From NCBI GenBank assembly GCA_002898935.1, contig BEII01000136.1:1-5666 (forward strand): a DNA stretch of 5,666 nt, in the 5' to 3' direction. Shown here piece after piece: positions 1-5,564 of the stretch (position 1 is the first letter of the stretch; every line of letters starts with the position of its first letter). The notes below the pieces were generated by a model. It saw only the letters and a list, made by a program, of their open reading frames with translations. It was not told the origin of the DNA and ran no database searches. Made by a program: the position numbers and the translations under genes. Origin of the DNA: a bacterium HR32 (GTDB lineage Bacteria > Sysuimicrobiota > Sysuimicrobiia > Sysuimicrobiales > Sysuimicrobiaceae).

Positions 1-313
1 GGGCCCGACTGGCGGCGGGGCTGACGGTGCTCATGTCCACGTACACCTTGCCGGGACCCAGCCCTTCCAGGATTCCCTCGGGGCCCTCCGTGACCGCCGC
101 CAAGGCCTTGGTGTCGGTGACCATGGTGAACACCACGTCCGCCGCCTCCGCCACCGCCCGGGGCGAGTCCGCCCACTCCATGCCCAGGTCCGAAAGCCAC
201 TGCGCCTTGGCCTTGGTGCGGTTGTACCCCACCACCCGCCGTCCCGCGTCCAGGAGCCGCTTCACCATGCGGCTGCCCATGACCCCCAGGCCCACGAAGC
301 CGATCCGTTCCAA
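1..313 (-). CDS. NAD(P)-dependent beta-hydroxyacid dehydrogenase (3-hydroxyisobutyrate / tartronate-semialdehyde reductase-like), partial, N-terminal third
   Basis: About 104 N-terminal residues are present; the family is usually near 290, so most of the protein lies beyond the left edge. The start shows a Rossmann beta-alpha-beta unit with GLGVMG at residues 8-13, the dinucleotide-binding glycine motif. NR at residues 31-32, after the second strand, is the position where Arg commonly favours NADP over NAD. DMSTVSP at residues 93-99 matches the conserved substrate-binding signature of the beta-hydroxyacid dehydrogenase family (HIBADH, GarR, GLYR). The catalytic Lys is off-window. I chose the TTG start at 311-313 because an AGGAGG sequence inside the last codons of the regulator gene lies 6 nt upstream of it; an in-frame GTG at 317-319 would directly abut that sequence. 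It is the last visible gene of the TRAP operon, so it probably acts in the cytoplasm on the imported acid or a derivative. The exact substrate cannot be told. Confidence 0.9.
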   Translation of the reverse strand, partial: MERIGFVGLGVMGSRMVKRLLDAGRRVVGYNRTKAKAQWLSDLGMEWADSPRAVAEAADVVFTMVTDTKALAAVTEGPEGILEGLGPGKVYVDMSTVSPAASRA

Positions 314-315
314 GG

Positions 316-1035
316 TCACCCTCCTCCCGCGTCCTGTGCTCTGTCTGGGTGGAACACCCTGCGCACGTCCTCCTGGACACGCCCCAAGTGCTCCGCCATG
401 CGACGGCGGGCTTCCTCGGGGTCCCGGGCCCGCACCGCCTCCAGGATGGCCCGGTGCTGGGCCATGGACTTCTGCGGGCTCCCGGGGATGTGGTAGACGC
501 TGGCCAGGGCCTTGTGCAGCGGGTCCCGGATGGCCCGCATCACGTAGACCCCTACCCGGTTGCGGGTGGCCTCCGCCACCGTGAGGTGGAAACGCAAGTC
601 CGCCTCGATGTACCGGGCCTGCGAGTCCAGCCCTGCCTCCATCTCCCGGATGGCCTCCTCCATGCGCTGCAGGTGTTCTTCCTTCCGCCGCGACGCAGCC
701 AGGGCCGCGAACTCCGTTTCCAGGATCTTCCGGAGCTCGTAGAGCTCCTCCAGGTCGAAGGCCTCCAGGGTCAGCAAGAACCGCAGGGAGTCCACCAGGG
801 CGTTCCCGTACTCCGCCACCACGAAGGACCCGTGGCCGGCGGACCGGATCACCCCCTTGGACTCCAGCAGCCGCAAGGCCTCGCGCACCGAGGACCGCCC
901 GACTCCGTACCGGCGCGCCAGCTCGTGCTCCGGGGGCAGGCTGTCCCCCGGGTTCAGACGGCGCAGACGCACCTGGTGGAGGAGGCGTTCCGCCACCAGC
1001 TGGTACACCGTGGGCCGTTCCACGGGCTCGTACAC
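316..1035 (-). CDS. GntR-family transcriptional regulator, FadR/FCD subfamily
   Basis: A 239-residue protein, normal for FCD regulators. Residues 8-75 form the winged helix-turn-helix, with the family core LPPEHELARRYGVGRSSVRE at 33-52 followed by ALRLLESKGVI. Residues about 85-225 form the all-helical FCD ligand domain. The four metal/ligand positions of FCD proteins appear present: D146 and H150 in EADLRFH, H194 in MAQHRAI and H216 in AEHL. Family members are usually repressors released by a small carboxylate. The start is GTG at 1033-1035, one base after the TGA of the permease gene, suggesting translational coupling; a strong Shine-Dalgarno is not obvious. Its stop at 316-318 lies two bases before the dehydrogenase start. 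Being inside the operon, it most likely controls the operon itself; a candidate operator lies at 3961-3971. The inducer is unknown. Confidence 0.93.
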   Translation of the reverse strand: MYEPVERPTVYQLVAERLLHQVRLRRLNPGDSLPPEHELARRYGVGRSSVREALRLLESKGVIRSAGHGSFVVAEYGNALVDSLRFLLTLEAFDLEELYELRKILETEFAALAASRRKEEHLQRMEEAIREMEAGLDSQARYIEADLRFHLTVAEATRNRVGVYVMRAIRDPLHKALASVYHIPGSPQKSMAQHRAILEAVRARDPEEARRRMAEHLGRVQEDVRRVFHPDRAQDAGGG

Positions 1036-1036
1036 G

Positions 1037-2935
1037 TCAGTCCACCACCGACTCCGCGGGAACTCCCGCCTGCCATGGCGCCTGCTCCGGGTGCCGGAGC
1101 AGCTTGCGCCGCTGCCACAGGTACACGAGGATGAACAGGCCGATGCCCGCCAGGTCTGTGGCCAGGGTGGGGATGAAGCACAGCACCGTGGCCGCGGCCA
1201 GGACCAGCCACTCCACCAAGCTGGTGCGGACCAGGAAGTACGCGGTGCTCATGATGGAGAAGGCCACCGTGCCCACCACGGAGGAAACCGCCGCCCACAG
1301 GTTCTCCTGCCAGGTCCCGGTCATGAGGATGTGGGTGTAGGCGAACAGGACCGGCATGACGTAGATCATCTTGGCGAACCGGAAGCTGTTCCACCCCGTC
1401 CGCCACGGGTCTGCCTGTGCGATGGCGGCCGCGGTGTACGCGCCCAGGGCCACGGGCGGGGTGACGTTGGAGTCCAGGCTCAGCCAGAAGATGATCATGT
1501 GGGCCGCCAGGAGGGGGACCCCCATCTGCACCAGGGCCGGGGCCGCCACCACGGCCAGGACCAGGTAGGCGGCGGTGATGGGCATGCCCATGCCGAGCAC
1601 GAAGCTGGCCGCGGCCACCAAGAGCAGCGCCACGGGGAGGCTTCCGCTGGACACCTCCAGCACCAGCTGGCTGAACCGCACCCCGATTCCCGTGAGGGTC
1701 ACCACCGCCACCACGATGCCGATGGCGCCCGTAGCCCCCGCCACGTAGGTGCTGCTCCGGCCCGCGTCCACCAGGGCGTGCCAGACCTCCCGGGGCCCCA
1801 TGCGGGTGTCGCGTCGCAGCCAGCTCACGGCCACGGTGGCGAGGATGCTGGCGATGACCGCCATGGAAGCGGAGGTGGTGCGGACCAACACCGCCACCAG
1901 CACCACCACGGGGAGCAGCAGGTACCAACCCTGTCCCAGCACGTCCCGGAGCCGCGGGACTTGGTCCGCCGGCAACCCCTCCAGCCCCAACTTGCGGGCC
2001 TCGAAGTACACCATCACCCCTACCCCGAGGAAGTACAGGAACCCCGGCAGGAGAGCGATGGCGGCGATGTGTGCGTAGGGGACTTGGGTGAGCTCCGCCA
2101 TGATGAAGGCCCCGGCCCCCATGACCGGGGGCAGGATCATCCCCCCGGTGGACGCGGCGGCTTCCACCGCCGCGGCGATGTGCGGGGGGAAGCCGCAGCG
2201 CTTCATGAGGGGGATGGTGAAGGCCCCCGTGGTGGCGGTGTTGGCCACGGGACTGCCGTTGATGGAGCCAAACAGGGCACTGCTCACCACCGCCACCTGG
2301 GCCGGTCCACCCCGCATCCGGCCCACCAGGGCGATGGAGAGGTCCATGAAGAACTTGGCCACCCCCGCCCGCATCAAGAAGGCGCCGAAGGCCACGAAGG
2401 GGAGGATGTACGTCCCGAGGATGTCCGGCATGACGCCGAACAGCCCCTCAGGGGTGAGGTAGAAGTACTCCACCACCCGACGGAGGCTGAAGCCCCGGTG
2501 CCCCACTACCGCAGGGAGGTAGCCGCCCCAAAGCGCGTAGGCCACCAGGAGTAGTGCCACCACGGTCATGGACGGCCCCAAGACACGGCGGGTGCTCTCC
2601 ACGGCCAGGGCGAGGGCCACGAACCCGAGGGCCACGTCCACGCTGTTGAAGGCCCCTGCGCGGTACGCGAACCCTTCGTACTGCGCGATCCAGTAGCCGG
2701 CGACCACCACGCTGGCTACGACCAGGAGGAGGTCCAACCAACTGGGTCCGTCCTCTGGCGCCCGCCGGCTGCCTCGATACAGCAGGAAAGCGACGCCCAA
2801 GGCGTAGGCCACCGCCACGCCCCGGTGGTACTGCAGGCTCGTGACCCCGAAGGCGGACGTCCACAGGTAGAAGACCACCACACCCGCCAGGGCCACCTGC
2901 ACGGCCCCTTCCCAGGTGCCAGCGAGACGCCTCAT
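1037..2935 (-). CDS. TRAP transporter permease, fused 4TM/12TM protein (DctQ-DctM fusion, TAXI type)
   Basis: A 632-residue, strongly hydrophobic protein, the usual size for fused TRAP permeases. It couples inward sodium or proton movement to uptake of a substrate delivered by a periplasmic binding protein. The N-terminal part (to about residue 140) holds about four membrane segments equivalent to the small DctQ subunit. The rest is the DctM-like large subunit. Recognisable blocks are GSINGSPVANTATTG at about 223-237, ASTGGMILPPVMGAGAF at about 261-277, GMGMPITAAYLV at about 448-459 and SLDSNVTPPVALGAYTAAA at about 486-504. These paired loops are the substrate/ion-binding hairpins of the two halves. 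The ATG start at 2933-2935 follows an AGAGG-type ribosome site in the 9-nt gap after the binding-protein gene. Fused permeases normally work with TAXI receptors, as found here. The substrate is not deducible. Confidence 0.95.
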   Translation of the reverse strand: MRRLAGTWEGAVQVALAGVVVFYLWTSAFGVTSLQYHRGVAVAYALGVAFLLYRGSRRAPEDGPSWLDLLLVVASVVVAGYWIAQYEGFAYRAGAFNSVDVALGFVALALAVESTRRVLGPSMTVVALLLVAYALWGGYLPAVVGHRGFSLRRVVEYFYLTPEGLFGVMPDILGTYILPFVAFGAFLMRAGVAKFFMDLSIALVGRMRGGPAQVAVVSSALFGSINGSPVANTATTGAFTIPLMKRCGFPPHIAAAVEAAASTGGMILPPVMGAGAFIMAELTQVPYAHIAAIALLPGFLYFLGVGVMVYFEARKLGLEGLPADQVPRLRDVLGQGWYLLLPVVVLVAVLVRTTSASMAVIASILATVAVSWLRRDTRMGPREVWHALVDAGRSSTYVAGATGAIGIVVAVVTLTGIGVRFSQLVLEVSSGSLPVALLLVAAASFVLGMGMPITAAYLVLAVVAAPALVQMGVPLLAAHMIIFWLSLDSNVTPPVALGAYTAAAIAQADPWRTGWNSFRFAKMIYVMPVLFAYTHILMTGTWQENLWAAVSSVVGTVAFSIMSTAYFLVRTSLVEWLVLAAATVLCFIPTLATDLAGIGLFILVYLWQRRKLLRHPEQAPWQAGVPAESVVD

Positions 2936-2944
2936 CCCGCCTCT

Positions 2945-3940
2945 CTACCTGGACCGGGCGGCTTCAGGGATCTCCAGCCCCACGGAGCGCCAGTGGGCCT
3001 CCGCCCCGGGGTGCAGGGGGATGCTGACCCCCAGCAGCGCACGGCGGCTGGTCATGTCCGCGGACGCCCCGTGCACCTGCAACATGTGCGCGTGGCCCTC
3101 CCGGCTGTAGGCGGCGGCCACCAGCCTGCGCACGAGGTCTGCCGGAACGTCCTTGTGGGTGAACCACAGGCCCGGGAGGCCTACCGTGGTGACAGCTTCC
3201 GTCAGCCCGTTGTAGCCGCGGGCAGGCACTACGTACCGGGTGAAGTACGGGTACTTGCGGAAGAAGTCGGTGCGAGACAACGGGCCGTACAGGTCCAGGA
3301 GCTGGACCTCCTTGGTGATGGCGGCCTCGATGGTGGCCCGGTCAGGGTACGGCCCTGTGTAGTAGAAGGCTTCGACCCGGCCGTCCCGCAGAGCCGCGGC
3401 CGCCGCGGATCCCAGGAGGGGGACCCGCTGGATGCGGTCCCACACGCCGAGCTCGCCCAGGATGCGCTCCGCGTTGGCGAACGTCCCGGACCCGGGCGAG
3501 CCCACGGCCACTCGCTTTCCCGCAAGGTCCGCCACGCTGCGAATCCCGCTGTCCTTGTAGGTCACCAGGTGGCCCACCCCGACGAACAGCAGCCCGATGG
3601 CCCGGATGTTCCGCTGGGGACTTCCCTGAAAGGCGCCCACCCCGTGATACCCCTCGTGCACGTCGCTGGCGAAGGCCACGGCCATCTCGCCGTCCAGGGC
3701 GTTCACGCGACGAACGTTCTCCACCGAGCCACCCGTGGCGGCCACGGTCACCTCCACGCCGGGTACGTGACGGGACAGGAAGGTGGCCAGCCCCGTGGCG
3801 AAGACGTTAAAAATGCCCGCCGCTGGGCCTCCCAGGATGGTCAGCCGGCCTCCCGCCGGTCCCGCCCACGACCCAGAGGACACCGCCAACAGGATCGCGC
3901 AGGCCCCTAGCCACACCCTGGCCCTGCTCCACGGTTTCAT
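2945..3940 (-). CDS. TAXI-family TRAP transporter solute-binding protein
   Basis: A 331-residue secreted receptor, the normal TAXI length. Residues 1-26 form a signal peptide: basic MKPWSRAR, a hydrophobic stretch LGACAILLAV, then SWA, a plausible signal peptidase I site. The Cys at 14 lies too early in the hydrophobic stretch for a convincing lipobox. The mature part begins RLTILGGPAAGIF (TAXI family opening), then ATGGSVENVRRV at 68-79 and GKRVAVGSPGSGTFANAERIL at 141-161, the typical ligand-binding block of the family; YYTGPYPD at 193-200 continues the second lobe. The ATG at 3938-3940 is chosen because the reading frame upstream is open only through non-protein-like sequence and ssrA-like DNA, the signal peptide starts here, and a GGGGGG/AGG-type ribosome site lies about 6 nt upstream. 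It is the first gene of the operon and hands substrate to the fused permease 9 nt downstream. Confidence 0.95.
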   Translation of the reverse strand: MKPWSRARVWLGACAILLAVSSGSWAGPAGGRLTILGGPAAGIFNVFATGLATFLSRHVPGVEVTVAATGGSVENVRRVNALDGEMAVAFASDVHEGYHGVGAFQGSPQRNIRAIGLLFVGVGHLVTYKDSGIRSVADLAGKRVAVGSPGSGTFANAERILGELGVWDRIQRVPLLGSAAAAALRDGRVEAFYYTGPYPDRATIEAAITKEVQLLDLYGPLSRTDFFRKYPYFTRYVVPARGYNGLTEAVTTVGLPGLWFTHKDVPADLVRRLVAAAYSREGHAHMLQVHGASADMTSRRALLGVSIPLHPGAEAHWRSVGLEIPEAARSR

Positions 3941-4049
3941 AGCTGACCCCCCTACTCTGATTGTCAGACAGACTGATTCGGCTCGTGCAGACGGATTTCC
4001 TGCTGGCCGGGAGCACGTCTCTCTCTGGAGACGGGAAACCGAGGTCAGA
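3941..4049. other. Intergenic region between the TRAP operon and the ssrA fragment
   Basis: No gene is visible here. Besides the candidate operator it holds a 6-bp stem CGTCTC/GAGACG (4016-4021 with 4028-4033, 6-nt loop) without a following T run. This is where the transcription start of the minus-strand operon would be expected, unless transcription begins farther upstream, inside or beyond the ssrA fragment. Confidence 0.5.
3961..3971. promoter_or_regulatory. Candidate GntR/FCD operator upstream of the TRAP operon
   Basis: TTGTCAGACAG contains the perfect palindrome TGTC-A-GACA and differs by one base from the general FCD-family operator shape TNGTNNNACNA. It lies 20 nt upstream of the binding-protein ATG and is flanked by a direct repeat CTGATT (3957-3962 and 3973-3978). 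The operon encodes its own FCD regulator, so autoregulation is a reasonable inference. No convincing -35/-10 pair is visible for the operon; GACAAT (3960-3965, minus strand) is only a weak -10 candidate overlapping this site. Confidence 0.45.
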
Positions 4050-4225
4050 TGGTGGAAGCGGCGGGAATGGAACCCGCGTCCTGAACAGGTGAGGGCGAGG
4101 CGTCTACGCGCGTAGCCTGCGTTCTGGTCTTGCGACCGGGCCCTCCCGCAGGCGGGATCGCCCGGTGCCAGCCCCTTCTGTCTTAGCTTGGCCGCCCGAG
4201 GCCCGGCGGTCAGGTGCAGCCGGCT
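4050..4225 (-). repeat. Direct repeat copy 1 (with 5180-5355)
   Basis: A 176-bp ungapped direct repeat, 94% identical to 5180-5355. Both copies point the same way, with about 950 bp between them containing the Uma2-family gene. The left edge coincides with the tmRNA 3' CCA; the bases just outside (4049 and 5179 leftward) no longer align. Confidence 0.9.
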
Positions 4226-4259
4226 GTCTCCCGCCTCGTCTGGGCCCGTCAGGAGGACC
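4050..4259 (-). pseudogene. Partial duplicate of the tmRNA gene (3' part only)
   Basis: Bases 4050-4225 match 5180-5355 of the intact tmRNA gene at a constant offset of 1130 with no gaps: 166 of 176 are identical, with differences at 4057, 4069, 4084, 4131, 4134, 4159, 4166, 4188, 4189 and 4215. Bases 4226-4259 match more weakly (23 of 34). Similarity begins exactly at the CCA end and stops about 20 nt short of the tag-reading-frame stop. The copy therefore has the downstream pseudoknot region, T arm and 3' acceptor strand, but no 5' acceptor strand, first pseudoknot or tag frame. No matching 5' half is visible nearby, so it cannot fold as a tmRNA alone. The T loop reads TTCCATT instead of TTCGATT, changing the conserved purine at position 57, and the change at 4159 breaks a stem pair. 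I read it as a decaying remnant. Confidence 0.85.
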
Positions 4260-4282
4260 ACGCGAGGGTCCGCGTGGTCCTC
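4253..4282. repeat. Perfect 12-bp inverted repeat (hairpin)
   Basis: GAGGACCACGCG (4253-4264) and its exact reverse complement (4271-4282) are separated by a 6-nt loop. The structure would be very stable. Neither strand has a T run after it, so it is not a standard intrinsic terminator. It sits where similarity to ssrA fades out and could mark the edge of an insertion or the end of a transcript. Confidence 0.7.
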
Positions 4283-4559
4283 GCCCGGCACGGTACGACG
4301 TTGGATCGACCCGAGGTGGTGGCCCGGCCCACGAAGTCCCTTTCGTGTGGCCAGCGAAGCGTCCATCCGGACGGCTTCGTCGTCGGTCCGGAATGAGGAA
4401 CCGGCGGGCCCTGTACCGTGTGCAAGGTGGCTACCTTGCTACAATGGGGCGGGTACGACAAATGGACACGACGGCGGACCGCAGGCTGACGGTGAGTCCC
4501 CGACACGGAGGACGGTCCTCAGCCCGAATCTGGACCCGGCGTCCGAGAGGGTGAGGAAG
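4283..4559. other. Non-coding stretch upstream of the Uma2-family gene
   Basis: No protein-like reading frame is seen; frames that stay open here translate to Arg/Pro/Ser-rich sequence typical of GC-rich non-coding DNA. It contains a stem of 10 pairs with one bulged G (CGAAGC plus GTCC at 4355-4364 with 4369-4379, 4-nt loop). A 7-bp inverted repeat overlaps a candidate promoter (4422-4439), and a 13-bp palindrome GAGGACGGTCCTC lies at 4508-4520. From the promoter, a leader of about 108 nt would precede the gene. I see no recognisable riboswitch or tRNA. Confidence 0.5.
4437..4445 (+). promoter_or_regulatory. Candidate extended -10 promoter of the Uma2-family gene
   Basis: TGCTACAAT combines the TGn extension with a -10 hexamer TACAAT, five of six matching TATAAT. 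No good -35 is seen at 16-18 bp, which fits an extended -10 promoter. The predicted start is near 4452. The inverted repeat GCAAGGT-GGCT-ACCTTGC (4422-4439) overlaps its upstream edge and could bind a regulator. Confidence 0.45.
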
Positions 4560-5126
4560 GTGGCACAGCCGGTCGTGGTGCGGCGGAAGTTCACGGTGGA
4601 TGAGTACCACCGCCTCCCACAAGCCGGGATTCTCAGGGAGGACGATCGGGTGGAGCTCATCGAAGGCGAGATCGTGGAAGTGAGCCCCATCGGCGCAAGA
4701 CACGCGGGAACGGTCAAACGATTGTTGGACCGGCTGATCCCCCTCCAGGTGGCTCGCAAAGCCGTCCTGGGTGTCCAAGACCCCATCCGCCTCGGTGAAC
4801 ACTCGGAGCCCCAGCCGGATATCGTCCTGCTGCGTCCCCGGGCGGACTTCTACACCTCCGCCCACCCCGGCCCTCAGGACGTGCTGCTGGTGGTGGAGGT
4901 GGCGGAAACCTCCGCGGACTACGACCGGCAGGTCAAACTTCCCGTGTACGCCCGCGCCGGAATCCCCGAGGTGTGGCTCGTGGACCTCGCACAGGAACAC
5001 GTCGAGCTTTACCGTACCCCTTCCCCGGACGGTTACCGGGAAGTACGGGTGCTGCCCCGGGGCGAGCGGGTCGCCCCGGCCGCGTTCCCCGACCTCGAGC
5101 TTCCCACGGAGGACCTGCTGGGATAG
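4560..5126 (+). CDS. Uma2-family (DUF820) PD-(D/E)XK restriction endonuclease-like protein
   Basis: A 188-residue protein, the usual size for the family. Visible features in order: FTVDEYHRLP at 11-20, VELIEGEIVEVSPIG at 31-45, EPQPDIVLL at 83-91 with the presumed metal ligand D87, VLLVVEVAET at 108-117 with E113, then DRQVKLPVYARAGIPEVWLV at 122-141, the strongest family signature, whose K126 likely supplies the catalytic lysine. The nuclease core thus looks intact. The fold is known to be endonuclease-like, but the biological role of Uma2 proteins is poorly established. I chose the GTG at 4560-4562, preceded by AGAGGG and GAGG sequences; the in-frame GTG at 4551 would abut them. The gene stands alone, opposite in strand to all neighbours, and is bracketed by two ssrA 3' ends, suggesting acquisition. 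No partner gene is present. Confidence 0.92.
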   Translation: MAQPVVVRRKFTVDEYHRLPQAGILREDDRVELIEGEIVEVSPIGARHAGTVKRLLDRLIPLQVARKAVLGVQDPIRLGEHSEPQPDIVLLRPRADFYTSAHPGPQDVLLVVEVAETSADYDRQVKLPVYARAGIPEVWLVDLAQEHVELYRTPSPDGYREVRVLPRGERVAPAAFPDLELPTEDLLG

Positions 5127-5130
5127 GTGC

Positions 5131-5158
5131 CGGGTCGCCGGCGCGGCCCGCCGACCCG
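5131..5158. terminator. Hairpin between the convergent Uma2-family and ssrA genes
   Basis: CGGGTCG (5131-5137) pairs with CGACCCG (5152-5158), and three more inner pairs form after one mismatch. It lies 5 nt after the Uma2 stop and 21 nt past the tmRNA 3' end, so it could end transcription from both sides. No T run follows on either strand, so classical intrinsic termination is doubtful. Confidence 0.35.
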
Positions 5159-5179
5159 CTCACAGGAAGTCAGCCGGAG

Positions 5180-5355
5180 TGGTGGAGGCGGCGGGAATCG
5201 AACCCGCGTCCTGGACAGGTGAGGGCGAGGCGTCTACGCGCGTAGCCTGCGTTCTGGTCTCGCCACCGGGCCCTCCCGCAGGCGGGATGGCCCGGCGCCA
5301 GCCCCTTCTGTCTTAGCCCGGCCGCCCGAGGCCCGGCGGTCAGGCGCAGCCGGCT
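5180..5355 (-). repeat. Direct repeat copy 2 (inside ssrA, with 4050-4225)
   Basis: The 3' half of the intact tmRNA gene, repeated in the same orientation 1130 bp to the left with 10 substitutions and no gaps. This copy keeps all conserved tRNA-like bases and is taken as the functional one. Confidence 0.9.
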
Positions 5356-5409
5356 TCGTCACGCCCCCTCCGGGTCCGCCGGCAGGACCCGGGGAGACGG
5401 CCGCGGGGA

Positions 5410-5439
5410 TTAGGCCGCGGCGAGAACAGGCTGGTTGAC
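5410..5439 (-). other. tmRNA proteolysis-tag reading frame, probably (A)VNQPVLAAA
   Basis: Reading back from the TAA at 5410-5412, the codons give VNQPVLAAA. The hydrophobic Ala-rich end is what ClpXP-type proteases recognise. The resume codon is most likely GTC (5437-5439): it lies 14 nt after the pseudoknot strand CCTACC, and the preceding TAAGC places T and A at -5 and -4 as in the E. coli TAGTC before its resume codon. The frame is open further upstream (AGC, ATA), so AGC is the alternative. The tag ends in LAAA rather than the common ALAA. Confidence 0.7.
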
Positions 5440-5521
5440 GCTTATTCGCGTCCGGTAGGTTGTTTTGCGAGGACCCTACCAACCTCGGCGCGCAGCCCCG
5501 CTGCTTCCCGCCCAGTCGAGA

Positions 5522-5547
5522 CCGTTCGCCCCCACAGATCCGAACGG
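5522..5547. repeat. Inverted repeat across the tmRNA 5' end
   Basis: CCGTTCG (5522-5528) and CGAACGG (5541-5547) are exact reverse complements. On the minus strand the leader copy precedes the mature 5' end by 8 nt, and the other copy is tmRNA nucleotides 6-12. In the unprocessed transcript they could form a hairpin that competes with the acceptor stem and D region. Confidence 0.5.
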
Positions 5548-5564
5548 CCCTGTCGGGCAGATGT

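Larger units (their letters stand above)
5180..5533 (-). ncRNA. ssrA: tmRNA (transfer-messenger RNA), complete one-piece gene
   Basis: A 354-nt tmRNA gene that rescues stalled ribosomes together with SmpB. The ends pair as a 7-bp alanine-type acceptor stem: 5' GGGGGCG (5527-5533) with CGCCTCC (5184-5190), including the G3-U pair read by alanyl-tRNA synthetase, then A and an encoded CCA (5180-5182). The T arm is GCGGG-TTCGATT-CCCGC. The first pseudoknot is clear: CGAGG pairs with CCTCG and GGTAGG with CCTACC in the 5' region (about 5450-5490). The tag frame ends with NQPVLAAA and TAA at 5410-5412. Later GC-rich stems, for example CCGGGTCC/GGACCCGG (about 5371-5393) and CCGGGCC/GGCCCGG (about 5267-5297), fit the downstream pseudoknots. 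It lies directly after smpB. A second copy of its 3' part is at 4050-4259. Confidence 0.96.

Noticed and set aside
857..2554. Long plus-strand open frame of 565 residues
   Set aside because: It is antisense to the clearly recognisable permease and regulator genes, is His/Gly/Arg-rich and repetitive, and arises from codon bias of the real genes.
3899..3910. LGAC lipobox in the solute-binding protein signal peptide
   Set aside because: The hydrophobic stretch before the Cys is only about five residues and continues after it; SWA at 24-26 is a better cleavage site.
3941..4366. In-frame N-terminal extension of the solute-binding protein by 142 residues
   Set aside because: The extension translates through the ssrA fragment and non-coding DNA and looks unlike protein. 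A clear signal peptide and ribosome site place the start at 3940.
4486..4545. Cobalamin-riboswitch-like phrases (GGTGAGTCC and AGCCCGAATCTGG) in the Uma2 leader
   Set aside because: The conserved GCCACTG-type core is missing, the spacing is wrong, and the downstream gene has no link to cobalamin.
4188..4559. Open frame extending the Uma2-family protein upstream
   Set aside because: Composition is Arg/Pro/Ser-rich with no domain signal and runs across part of the ssrA fragment. The family normally starts close to the FTVDEY block.
4050..4560. A second complete or two-piece (permuted) tmRNA
   Set aside because: No 5' acceptor strand, first pseudoknot or tag frame is visible near the fragment, the T loop is damaged, and an intact one-piece gene is present.
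5234..5482. Minus-strand 82-residue open frame
   Set aside because: It lies entirely within the tmRNA gene, in a different frame from the tag; structured RNA explains the sequence.
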